A stretch of DNA of 64,000 nucleotides from Microcyclospora pomicola. Its lineage: Eukaryota > Ascomycota > Dothideomycetes > Capnodiales. Both the position numbers and the translations under genes were made by a program. Numbering within the stretch: the first letter of the stretch is position 1; each line of letters opens with the position of its first letter. The stretch spans positions 186,001 to 250,000 of the forward strand of contig NHNY01000014.1 in the NCBI GenBank assembly GCA_002786065.1, written 5' to 3'. Below, one piece after another: positions 47,593-57,091 of this stretch. The notes beneath the pieces are model-generated. The model was not told the origin of the DNA, made no database searches, and saw only the letters and a list, made by a program, of their open reading frames with translations.

Positions 47593-47940
47593 GTTTCCAT
47601 CAGCGTAGGCTTTGCTACGGCTACATACACATTTAATACAGCCCCGGTCATATGTCTATTGCGTAGAGGAGAAGGTGAGGCAATGATGCCAACTTTTCCG
47701 CAGATAACAAAAATTTAGGGCAAATCCAACATATAAAGCGCTCGAAAGGCAAAGCCTACGAGTACCTATCGATCTCGACATCTAGGTCCCGTGTTTCGGT
47801 CTTGCCTGTCTCCCAACATTGTAAGCGCGTATACCGAAGTAGGAGTTCGAGCACTCCTGAATCCTAAGCTTATAGTTCATAACATACTCGAATCGAGCCC
47901 TAAGCATACGTGTCTTTTATATCTGTGCCTAGATCTCGTT

Positions 47941-48030
47941 CCCTATATAGGGACAAGACTGGATCTTACTCCCTACAGAGGGACAAAAGTGGACCGGATT
48001 CCCCGTCTGGGGACAAATCTGGCATTTCTC
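47941..48030 (+). repeat. 30-bp tandem array with palindromic CCC-N6-GGG cores
   Basis: Three units start at exactly 47941, 47971 and 48001: CCCTATATAGGGACAA, CCCTACAGAGGGACAA and CCCCGTCTGGGGACAA, each followed by a GG-A/C-rich tail. The first core is a perfect palindrome. A degenerate fourth unit (CCCTAGGTGGGCATAA) lies at about 48065. The period equals ten codons and one frame gives VPYIGTRLDL, TPYRGTKVDR, IPRLGTNLAF. The array is about 600 bp upstream of the SNF2-type gene. Confidence 0.75.
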
Positions 48031-48640
48031 GCTCTCTTTCCTGGCGCTCTAGCAATCTTTTGATCCCTAGGTGGGCATAAATGTGGCATCAACATCCCGG
48101 ATGGCGACTGTTCCCTTCATCACCATCATTGTCGCAGGTGGACAAATTTAAGCTTCGGCCCGAGACTCTCCCTTGCCGGATAGCGCCGAGGAACACGCCC
48201 GATTTGCTGAATTCTGTAGCGCGCAAACCACACTCAGCTTGGAGTCGTTATGCACATGTCAAGCACCAAGCATGTGAACAATCAACCTCACACTAGAGCA
48301 TTCAACGCTTTCTGGACAATGCCTATCACATGCCAGTTCCACAATGATGCCATTGGCCGACGGCTAATCCTCGGGCGGCTACGCTAGCGTTGTTCTGCCA
48401 TCTATCTTCCTTGATCCTTTCTCAAACCTTTCTCTCCATCACATCCACAACTGCAGACAACTTTGTCTGCGGCAGAACTTCGACACACGCCTCTGCCGAA
48501 AGCAGGTCAAGTATTGCTTGGTCAACTCAGCGTATCATTCCCAGCCACATTTCCTTTGTGCAATAGCACTTGAGCTTTTCATCAACTGAAGAGCTCTGTT
48601 CCACTCCATCAATCCACTTACCCCACCCAATCTCAAGACG
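48031..48640. promoter_or_regulatory. Upstream region of the SNF2-type gene
   Basis: This 610-bp stretch precedes ATG 48641. Its last 250 bases are rich in C, T and A with runs such as CTTTCTCAAACCTTTCTCTCC and many CCACC patches, as seen in fungal promoters and leaders. No other gene was recognised. Confidence 0.45.
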
Positions 48641-51600
48641 ATGGATGCTTCAAATAAGAAGAAGGCTCCCAAGAAGGCCACCGCTGCGAAGCAAGTCAAG
48701 GCAAAGAGCAATGTGGACGATGCTCAAGTGCCTGCAACAACATTGAGCAACGCGGACTCTCGGTATGTCCGAGATATCAGGACGCAGCCACACGCGCCAT
48801 CCGGCATCTACGTGGTGCGACCCCGCCTATTGGGCACCAGCTCCAACAAAGAACAAGGCGGCTACTTCAATGCTGCCAATATCGCATCTCTAAAGATGCT
48901 CATACTCCAGGATGAAGATGTGTTCAAGAATTGGAAAGAAGACACCAAGGTGAGCCCCATTCCGATTGTGTGAAGCAATACCTGGCGCGCTGACTCGTGT
49001 CTTAGAACCACTTAAAGAAGATCAACAGAGTCCGGTTCGTCTTCGACCCTTCCAAGGTCATCTCCTGGTCAGAAAACTGGCAGCAAACGGAACTGCTTGA
49101 TAACGGCGATGTCACTCGTGAGTCCAGGGTGGTCCAGATCCCGGCCCACATCAAGCGCGGTCCAGACTATGCTGCTCATCACTTCCTTTGGATGAAATAT
49201 ATCATGTACTTCATCCAAAAGTGGGGACGTATATACAAAGGCAACAAACACCTCGGAAAGGACGAGTCTTCCTTTGTCAACGAGGACCAGTACGTACAGC
49301 CGTCGCAATACCGAGACTTGCCATTCGAATTCTTGGACAAGTCTCAGCCATATGCCTTCGGTGGGCCTTCGACCCCGAATCGGTCGAAGCGTGTCTGTGG
49401 CGTCGAAATGGAAGACATCGGGAGGGTAATGCAGTTGAAGAATGTCTACGATGCCTGGTCTGACCCTTCGAGCACAAGAGGCTCCTTAAGGACTTCGACG
49501 AGAGACAAGCAAACATGCGAGAAAGCCCTCTTCAAAGACCCGGACGACGTTACTGTGGTTGGCACCGCCGCAGAGCATAATTCACCAGTTGACCGACACC
49601 AGCAGGTCTATGGCGAGTTGATGAACATTGTCTACCCTCAAGGTCCCTCTGCTGCCGCCAACTCCCGCTTAGAGAGCTTCGGACCCGTGATAGATGTGCA
49701 GCGTGTGCGTTGGACAAGGGGAAACCGCGGAGAGCACTTGGAGGCTCGTGGTCTCCCCCCTTTGCACGACCCCTTGAAGACGCTTTTGCCCCTGGCGCTC
49801 AGGGCCACCGATGTCATCTGGGACCCTTCGCCACATGGAACAGAGTGGATCAGGGGCTTGAGACAGGCTGCTGTCCGTGACAGCGGTGCAGAAGACGTGA
49901 TCATGACAGAAGAGGAGTTGAGCGAGAGGCAGCGCCAATACACCGAGGTATTCGAGGTTTTCCACCAGAAATGTGAGACGGACCAGGTGCTTTTGCAAGA
50001 AGCCTTGGGCTCAGAGTATGAAAAGGCTCTCCAAAAGTTGGACGAGATGGGTAGTAGCCACGAAGCTATTGACGCCCTGATGGCTTCAGAGTCGATGATC
50101 CAACAATTCACGGCCGAGCGAGCCCAAGAGCTCACCGACATGGATGAGCGGTCGAACAGGGAAAAGGCGTGTTTGCCAATGATGAAGGAGGCTGCGCAGA
50201 TCCTCAAGGTCAAAGTCGAGGACGATCCCGACCCTAACAAGCGGGTCAAGTACATGGGCCAGCACCTCATGTTCTGGCAGGTGCAGGGAGCCGCATACAT
50301 CGCGAAGATGCTGGCTTCAGGACTGCGCGCTTGTGTGTTGGCAGACGCCAATGGGTTGGGAAAAACTTTACAGGCGTTTGTCGCCATCTCAACGGTGAAC
50401 CTCTATATTGGTACCGCCCTCGAGAACGGCGGCTACACACTCTCGGATACGCTGCTCGACCCGAATGCGCCCTCTTGCATGCGCAGCGAGACGGCATTGG
50501 TATACAACCCGGAGGATGACCTTCCCGGAGGCGATGATGACGAAGCCGACGAGGACGATGAGACTGCAGATGATGCGACAGCGGACGACGAGATCGCGGA
50601 GTATGAGGATGCGGACGACGAAATTGCGAATGAAGCTTATGAAGGCGACGTTCCAAGCAGTCTGAAGCCTGGGATTGCACAGCTATCACTTGCACGACAG
50701 AATGATGCGCTTCGCAAAGGTAAGTGCCTGGAAGACTTTCCCAGCTTTGACCTCATATGTGGGGATCGGGGCAAACCTCATCATCATTCGTTTCGATTGG
50801 TTACTAATCAGCACGCAGAGCTCTCGAAGAAAGGACTTCGCTCATTCAAGCCCACTCTCATGGTCGGCCCTCCCAATGCAATCCTCACATGGACTTCTCA
50901 GCGCTTTCGGTTCCAGCGTGGACTCCAGACGATGCTTTACTGGGGCTGGCGAGGCAATAGGGGCCTTGGGCCTCATACTTCAACTTTCGTGGGCTCGTTC
51001 GATGATTTCGTCCACCATCTTAGCAGCCTTGACCCACTGGACCCCAAGACTGGCGAGTTGATGATCATCACATCTTATCAAACACTGCAATTGAGGGCCC
51101 TACTTACTGTCGTGACCAATCCGCAGACGGGAGAGACGAAGGCGCTGAACAAACTCACAAATGCTGAGCTGGAAGCATGGGGCATTTCACTAAAGGGCAA
51201 ATTCACTCTGTATGACGCTCATCGACGCAACCGCGGGCTGAGTGCCGACTTGAAAAAGTTCAAGCCGAGCTGGGTCCTCAAGAACTCGGCAGCTGCAGGC
51301 CTTATAGGTACCATCATCGTTGACGAAGCGCACCACTGCTGCAACATTGGGACACGTCAACACGCCTCCATAGAGAAGTTGCGCCCGGACTCCATCTTGC
51401 TTATCAGCGCCACGCCGTTCCTTGGTAGGGTGAGCAATTTTACCGGATGTCTCCACTTGCTTTGGAACGCGGGACTGAAGGACACCATCACGAGAACTTT
51501 CCCCACGGTCGAGGCCACAGAGGCGCACAAGAATGCTAGTGCGAGTGAGGAGGAGTTCACCCAGATCGGCCAGAGCCTGGCGACCACGCCAGCCTACGAG

Positions 51601-53281
51601 TTGGGCCCGGACGACATGGACAAATTGCGACGCTGCTGCAACTACATTCATTACTCGGAAGCTGTGTCCGGCAACGACACCGAGGTGGACGTTGTTGTGA
51701 AAATGGTTCCCCCGGCCCTGAATGCCTACCAGGTCCGCCGCACGTACTCCGAAATCGTCACGCTCGAAGACGGGGATTTCCAGATCGGCAAGGATATTCC
51801 GAAGACAAACTACTTCGTCCTTGAGATAGGTCCACAGCCAAGATCGCTCGAGTCCAAAGAGTACCAAGATGTTCACAACGCCTGGGTGGGTCACGCACAA
51901 AGCAAGCCGGTGCCGAAAGACGGTTCTGCATATATCTTGGCTTCTGACTCTTTTCTCGTTGAGAAAGGTATGAAGGTAGGAGAACCCGACACGATACAAA
52001 TGCGCTGTGATCATGAGCAAATGCGCTGTCTCCAGATGGCAACGGCTTCGGCGCTCTTGCCGAAGATGTTCACCACCGAGACCGACGTGTCTGCGGAGAA
52101 AGTTCAACTTTGGTAAGTGCCAGGAGATCTAAGATAATATTGGTGGCATGTCTCTAACGTTTTCTAGGTTTGACTCCAAGCAAGATGCTGGATTCAAGGC
52201 ATTCTTGTCGAGGCTCGATATCGGATTCGCGTCCCTCCCTAGCACTCGATTAGGTGCCATTGAAATGCTGTGCCGGTCTTCAGTGAAGAATCGATACCTC
52301 CTCACCCATCTACTCAATTGCCTTGAGACTGGCGAGCCGCTCATCGTGGCCGCCGGATGGCCTGCAAGCGTCTTTGAGATCACCATGCTTTGCGTGCTTT
52401 GCGGCTTAGGTACCCGCAACCTGCGAGCTGGCTTGCCTGCTGCGAGAAAACGTGAGGTCATGGCGATGTTCAACGATCGGAACGACAAGAGATGCCAAGT
52501 CTTGGTGATTGGCAGCAAGGCGAATTCCGAATCGCTTAGCCTCCAAGAGAGCGGTTGTCGCACCTTGGTCATCTATGACATGATCAGCATCGGTCTCATC
52601 TTCCAACTGGCTGGTCGTATCCACCGCATCGGCACCACAGTCGAACAGTTCGTTTACATTCTTTGCTCGGTCTGCACCATGGATCAAGTATACCTCGCGA
52701 AATTCGTCAGCAGGTTCGTGGCTGAGCTGGCCGCCACCGGCGATAAGTCTGTCTCCCAAGCCGAGATGGACGCCATCACAGAGACCGATGCGGAAGGAGC
52801 CTCTTACGTCAAATCGCTCCAGAAAGACCGTGGACTCCCTGAAGCGGAAGCCAAGCGCATCGCAGTGCTCGAGATGCGGGCCGTTCGCCTCTTCATGGAA
52901 CTATTCCATGTTCGTAGCCCACGGAACACTCTGGCTTATGCAAACAAAGACTTTTTGCACGAATTTCTCTGGAGTTCGAAGACGGAGCGCGACCATTTCC
53001 GAAGTCTCGGTATTCCACGTTGGACGGAATTAGTTGAAAACATCGAGAGAGAAATCTCGAAGATGCAAGAAAATGAAAACGAGGAGGACGATGATGAAGA
53101 AGAAGAAGAAGAAGAGAAGGTGGAGGATGATGCTCAAGATGAGCAAGAGTATGAAGACCAGAGTGTCGGTTCGCCGGTAAGCCCGATGGGGAAGCGTAAG
53201 GACGCGCTCTATGAAGACAGCGAGCAAGAGCTCTCGGGCCGTACACCCAAGAAGCAGCGCGCTGCTGTCGACGAGCTATGA
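48641..53281 (+). CDS. Large divergent SNF2-type ATPase/helicase-like protein
   Basis: Four exons (48641-48949, 49006-50719, 50819-52112, 52168-53281) encode about 1476 aa. The third intron call, 50720-50818 (99 nt, GTAAGT...TTACTAAT...GCAG), is open in frame but has a perfect branch point. The order is a Lys/Ala-rich N-terminus, a roughly 440-residue region with no recognised domain, then SNF2 motifs: LADANGLGKT (about 547-557, where most have DEMGLGKT), an acidic Asp/Glu insertion (about 600-650), IIVDEAHH (about 843), LLISATPF, and RIHRIGT (about 1256). A strongly acidic patch (EEDDDEEEEEEE) and a basic end (GKRKD, TPKKQR, possible NLS) close it. Key Lys, DEAH, SAT and Arg residues are kept, so ATP-driven DNA translocation is plausible. 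No RING, chromo- or bromodomain was seen. The rest of the family is unplaced. Confidence 0.82.
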
Positions 53282-53702
53282 GGCCTTGTAGGGCTACCGG
53301 ACTTGTTGCTAGATAACATAGCCAACAATTTCAAACTTTTCATCGTCTCAGTGACTGAAGTATAGTCCCAGTGTTTTCACTAGCACTGCGTGAGGTTGTG
53401 ACCTACATGCCGAGGTGGCCACCTCCCCAGCACAACGTAAGGACGCTCTCTGGATGGGCGGCGAGACGCCTTCGATCTTATTTCCCTACGTGGGATAGAT
53501 CCATCAAGACTTGTGCTAACTTTTGATCGCCATACGCATCTCTAGCACCACTCGAGAACCGAAGTTAGTGGTCGTGCGTCATAAGACTCTGTAGAGTGTT
53601 CTCGTAGGGAGGAGATCACAGCCCGCGAATAGAGCGTTTGTTAAGATGTTATGGTCATGATCTTGCCCGTCTTTAAGTCTGATAGGTCTAAGGTTACGGA
53701 AG
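53282..53702. other. Downstream region of the SNF2-type gene
   Basis: 421 bp with no recognised gene. It contains a short inverted repeat ACCACT...AGTGGT at about 53548-53573. Confidence 0.4.
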
Positions 53703-53798
53703 CGGAAGACAATTCTACCTCGAAGGAACTGAATTCTAAAGCTATTATACCTCGAGGGAAATGGATCCTAAAAGTAACATACCCTAGAGGAGACGTAC
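53703..53798 (-). repeat. 16-bp periodic array, array B, minus orientation
   Basis: Read on the minus strand from 53798, six 16-bp units follow without gaps: GTACGTCTCCTCTAGG, GTATGTTACTTTTAGG, ATCCATTTCCCTCGAG, GTATAATAGCTTTAGA, ATTCAGTTCCTTCGAG, GTAGAATTGTCTTCCG. They align one-to-one with units 1-6 of array A at 45995. The minus frame encodes YVTFRIHFPRG and LEFSSFEV, resembling array A's YISFRILSSRG and LEFFSFEV. Order, register and strand all match, so A and B are homologous. Confidence 0.78.
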
Positions 53799-54334
53799 CA
53801 TGTCCAGAGGACTCCGACATTGAGACGACGAAACGACGAGAGGGTTTTCCACGAAAGCAGAAGACTCGACGCGTCCTGTCCTTCGACGCGCTTCTGTGTA
53901 GCGTCGACCAGCGCACCACGACCTGTAACGTTCTACAACGTGTCAAAGAGTACCTGTGCTTTGATAGCTTCGCAGCGACTACCATCTAGCTTATTCACTT
54001 TCTGTGCTCCGTCAATGACGACACACTCGAAAGGCATTGCGAGTTCTATAAGCGAGCATACAAAGCTGTGGTTGGACGCTTCGGCATGCTGGGTTTGAAG
54101 CCTTGATCACACTGGGCTTCGTACTCCGCTACTCGTCTCTTGAACAATCTGATCTTGCGATGTGACGCTTCCAAGAATTCAAATGAGACAATCACAACGT
54201 GCCAGTTTCGTGCGAGCAATTCGTGTGCGGTCTCGCAAGGATCATTCAAAAAAGTCGCCCGTTCGCTTCGGGTAACGACATCACGTGGCAGACCAAAAGA
54301 TGAATCACATGATCAAGTCACGTGATCCAGTCGA
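53799..54334. other. Stretch between array B and tRNA-Trp
   Basis: 536 bp with short frames on both strands and no recognisable domain. A minus-strand frame starting at about 53985 and running through array B is open for 114 codons but has no other support. Confidence 0.35.
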
Positions 54335-54424
54335 TGACCAAGACCCGATTTGAACGGATGACCTTCTGGAATCGCAGGACCAAGCCTACTGGAATCAGAC
54401 GCGCTACCGCTGCGCCACTCGGCC
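54335..54424 (-). tRNA. tRNA-Trp (CCA anticodon) with an 18-nt intron
   Basis: The 5' acceptor strand GGCCGAG (54424-54418) pairs with CTTGGTC near the 3' end (with G-T pairs), leaving a discriminator A at 54335. The D arm is GCGC-AGCGGTA-GCGC. The anticodon arm is TCTGA-TTCCAG with anticodon CCA, an inferred 18-nt intron TAGGCTTGGTCCTGCGAT after position 37, then T-CCAGA. The T arm is ATCCG-TTCAAAT-CGGGT. The stem closing pair A-C is a mismatch, but the remaining geometry fits. Intron-bearing tRNA-Trp genes are normal in fungi. It lies inside the accessory island. Confidence 0.85.
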
Positions 54425-54889
54425 ATGCTCGAATGAAATTGCGGCATTTCTGGAAAGCTCTTAATTTTGCTATTATATAATCCCATGCAACCGCTGCCAC
54501 CTGTCAATACCACAGTGTAGGGCGCGATAGATCTCTAGAATTTAGCAATTGAGAACCTCGCGTCGAACATAGTTTGAGTTCGCAGGTTTCTTGTGGAAAG
54601 CGACAGCACACAGATGTGAACTTGTCTATTGACGACAGGTTTACTCTCCGCAGCAATGTGTAAGCCGGCCAAGAGTACCGTACACAGCACATGCAACAGC
54701 ACGAGGAGATAGGCAATTGTAACAAACAGCTTCGTGATCTCGGAATTTGTCCTCTATGCTAATATACTGGTTCCTAAGACAAGTTTACTTCTTGCTAATG
54801 CGAACTTACCCTCAGTTCCCAGCATAGAAAAGGTGTGAAATGATGTGGATAGTCAATAGCTAGGGCAGCATTATAAGTCAGCCCTACCG
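54425..54889. other. Stretch between tRNA-Trp and SNF2 fragment
   Basis: 465 bp, AT-rich in parts, no recognised gene. The tRNA promoter is internal, so nothing is needed here. Confidence 0.4.
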
Positions 54890-55824
54890 ATGTCTGGCAC
54901 ATTAGCACACAACCACTGGACCGACCTTGCAGGCGTTGTTGATTTCCTCCGAGGACATCCCTTCAGAAGAGCTGGATCCTTCCTCAACGTCTTCCGTCGA
55001 CGCGATCAACTGGACCACCGGCCTGCACTAGATGCCCAGAGTATGGTTCGCCTACAGCGATTCTTGCAAGGAGTAACGATTGCAAGACCAAGCAAGTGTC
55101 TGGACATTGGCGACTGTAGGCGTATCGTCGTACAGTTTGAACTCCGCCCAGGTTCTGCGTCGAAAGTATCTGAGCTCACGGACAAATACCGGAAATTGAT
55201 GGGCATGGCGGCAGAGACCTCATCAGACGATGATTCAGCAGTGTCATCAGTATCGCTGTCAAGGCTCAGATGCGAACATTGCATCCCATGCTGAGTGAAG
55301 AGCTCGAAGACCGCATTGAGAAAACCAAGGCAAAGCTAGAGGCTACGTCCCCCCAGCGTTTCATCCTCAACGCGGATCGAGTGCCCATCCAGGATGCAGA
55401 GCCCACCACACGCGAGCATTGGTTAGAACGTGTGAAGAAGCGGGAGAATTTCACCGAGGAATCCGAACGAATCCAGTGTTTCCTCGAGCTATATGCCCAT
55501 TTATTGGTGACCTGCCCAGGAGAGAAGATTCTAGTATTTCCGGCCTACTTGAAGTTCCTCGATCTGTTGGAAGAAGCCGTTCATCGCGCATACGCCAGGA
55601 ACAAAAAGGTTCATGTGTATCGATTTGATGGGACCATGAGTGCAGACGAGAGGTTAGCAGTTGAGCACAGCTTCCGCGCCGCACAAGGTGGTTCCTTACT
55701 CTTCCTGACCGCAGGGGCAGGCGGTGTTGGCCTGAACATGACGTCCGCCTCTATAGTCATTCAGACCGAAGTCATGTGGAACGGCAATACCGAAGTCCAG
55801 GCTATCTGCAGAGCCTACCGTTAG
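54890..55824 (+). pseudogene. Fragment of a second SNF2-family gene (C-terminal helicase lobe, frameshifted)
   Basis: The frame begins SGTLAHNHWTDLAGVVDFLR (helicase motif III region) and reads RIVVQFELRPGSASKVSELT. It shifts by one base near 55270 (RCEHCIPC then stop) and continues in the next frame from about 55270 (MRTLHPMLSEELEDRIEK...). It shows KILVFPAYLKFLDLLEEAVH, motif V-like FLTAGAGGVGLNMTSASIVI and WNGNTEVQAICRAYR, then a TAG at 55822-55824. This is the conserved SNF2 C-terminal domain in canonical form, more standard than the gene at 48641. The 5' half with motifs I-II is absent. A short intron could replace the frameshift, but no convincing one was seen. Confidence 0.68.
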
Positions 55825-55838
55825 AACGTGCGCACGCT

Positions 55839-55985
55839 CAGCAGCAGCAACACCAAGCTCAGCAGCAACAACAGCGACAGCAACAAGTGCAACGCCAACA
55901 GCAGCAGCAGCAGCAGCAACAACGACAACAACAGCAAGCAGCGCAACAACAGCAACAGCAGCAGCAACAATAGCAGCAGCAGCAC
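55839..55985 (+). repeat. CAG/CAA trinucleotide tract (poly-Gln/Ser-type)
   Basis: About 147 bp of mixed CAG, CAA and CGA triplets. In one frame it is nearly pure glutamine, in another Ser/Asn. It begins 15 bp after the stop of the SNF2 fragment and ends just before the second fragment. A TAG interrupts it near 55972 in the Gln frame. Confidence 0.85.
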
Positions 55986-56002
55986 CGAATCGAACGGGCG
56001 AC

Positions 56003-56263
56003 TTCTTTGCCACCACGGTTGCTCATCCAGACTCAGGAAACCCTAGAGCGCTCAAAAGCCTTACAGACGCCGCGCTAGAGAACTGGGGCTTGGACAGAAA
56101 GCTCAGAGGCACCTCGAATGACTCTCTTCATCGGAGCCGTGCCTTGAGCGCCGATCTCAAGAAGAAGCCAGCTTGGGCCTTGAAGGACCAGCAAGCTGCT
56201 CGTCTCTTCGGGACGATCATCCTAGACGAAGCACACCACTGCTTTAACATCGGGGGACTATAG
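56003..56263 (+). pseudogene. Fragment of an SNF2-type gene paralogous to 48641-53281
   Basis: One frame reads LKSLTDAALENWGLD, SRALSADLKKKPAWALK and LFGTIILDEAHHCFNIG, then a TAG at 56261-56263. It corresponds to residues about 770-850 of the intact gene (LNKLTNAELEAWGIS, NRGLSADLKKFKPSWVLK, LIGTIIVDEAHHCCNIG), with the DEAH box kept and a few residues missing. Only this middle slice is present, so it is a decayed partial paralogue. It lies downstream of a C-terminal fragment, the reverse of the normal domain order. Confidence 0.72.
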
Positions 56264-56320
56264 AGGCACATGGTCACGCACACGCGTTTTGTCTATCGAC
56301 CTTAGACCATTCTTCTCGAG

Positions 56321-56449
56321 GTATAATTCTATCAGGACCCGTTTCTCTCAAGGTATAATCGAGGTATAATTCTATTAGGACCCGTTTCTCTCAAGGTATA
56401 ATCGAGGTATAATTCTATTAGGACCTGTTTCTCTTAAGGTACAATCCGC
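56321..56449 (+). repeat. 43-bp tandem repeats with a 16-bp subunit, array C
   Basis: Units start at 56321, 56364 and 56407. The first two are almost identical and the third is diverged. Each is two 16-bp subunits (GTATAATTCTATCAGG, ACCCGTTTCTCTCAAG) plus an 11-bp GTATAATCGAG. The subunit resembles arrays A and B (GTATAATTCTTTTAGA form). A frame across it gives RYNSIRTRFSQGIIEV. Confidence 0.75.
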
Positions 56450-57091
56450 TTATGAATTCTCTTATCACCTCCTCTATAAGCCTTCGTACAATACAGACAA
56501 GGGAGCTTTCCTGACAGGTTTGATGTACCCTTCAGTGCTCGCACATGCGTACTGGGGATTGCAGAGGATAGCGTGGACGACATTGGTGACTTCGTCGCGA
56601 GCCTCGCCTCACAGGGCGCTCAGTACAAGCTGGGAGGAATGTCAGCGCAAATTTTGAGACCGCTTGATACACAGCGAATTGACCTGGGAGATGGCGTGCT
56701 TGCGGGTACGTCTTGTAGAGGCTCAGTGCCACTCAACGTGGTGCGCGCATGAGCCTTATCGTGAGTCTCAGCATCGACCCCAGCGTGAGTATCAGAATGA
56801 GCTTCGTGAGTCCCGGCATTCGCATCATGACTTCGGCATTAGTGCCATCAACTTCAGCGATGGCTTCACCAGCAGTACTAGCTGCGAGGCATACGTGATA
56901 CCACACAGCGTAATTTCTGAACCACGCTGTCTCGCCAGCAAACATGCCGCTTCATGCATCGTTGATGTCGGTTCCTGTGACATCAGTTTTCGCATCAGCC
57001 CGGCGTCGATCAGCTCTGCTAATTCATGTAGCTCCAATAAACGTCTATCCTCACGAATATATGTCACGGTCAAGTATCACGAGTGTCCAGC
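56450..57091. promoter_or_regulatory. Right flank of the island and promoter of NAXE
   Basis: 642 bp without a convincing gene. Short frames are present (for example 56664-57101 plus, 145 codons) but show no domain. The last 200 bases should contain the NAXE promoter. Confidence 0.4.

Noticed and set aside
47941-48030. CRISPR array
   Set aside because: This is a fungal nuclear locus, the units are adjacent 30-bp tandem repeats without unique spacers, and no cas gene is present.
49638-50387. 249-codon antisense frame inside the SNF2-type gene (also 51190-52107, 305 codons)
   Set aside because: Both lie opposite a gene with clear helicase motifs and show no independent signature.
45195-57091. 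Complete Starship or Crypton element
   Set aside because: The recombinase copies are partial or broken, no matched ends or target duplications were found, and the order of parts is not that of a known intact element.
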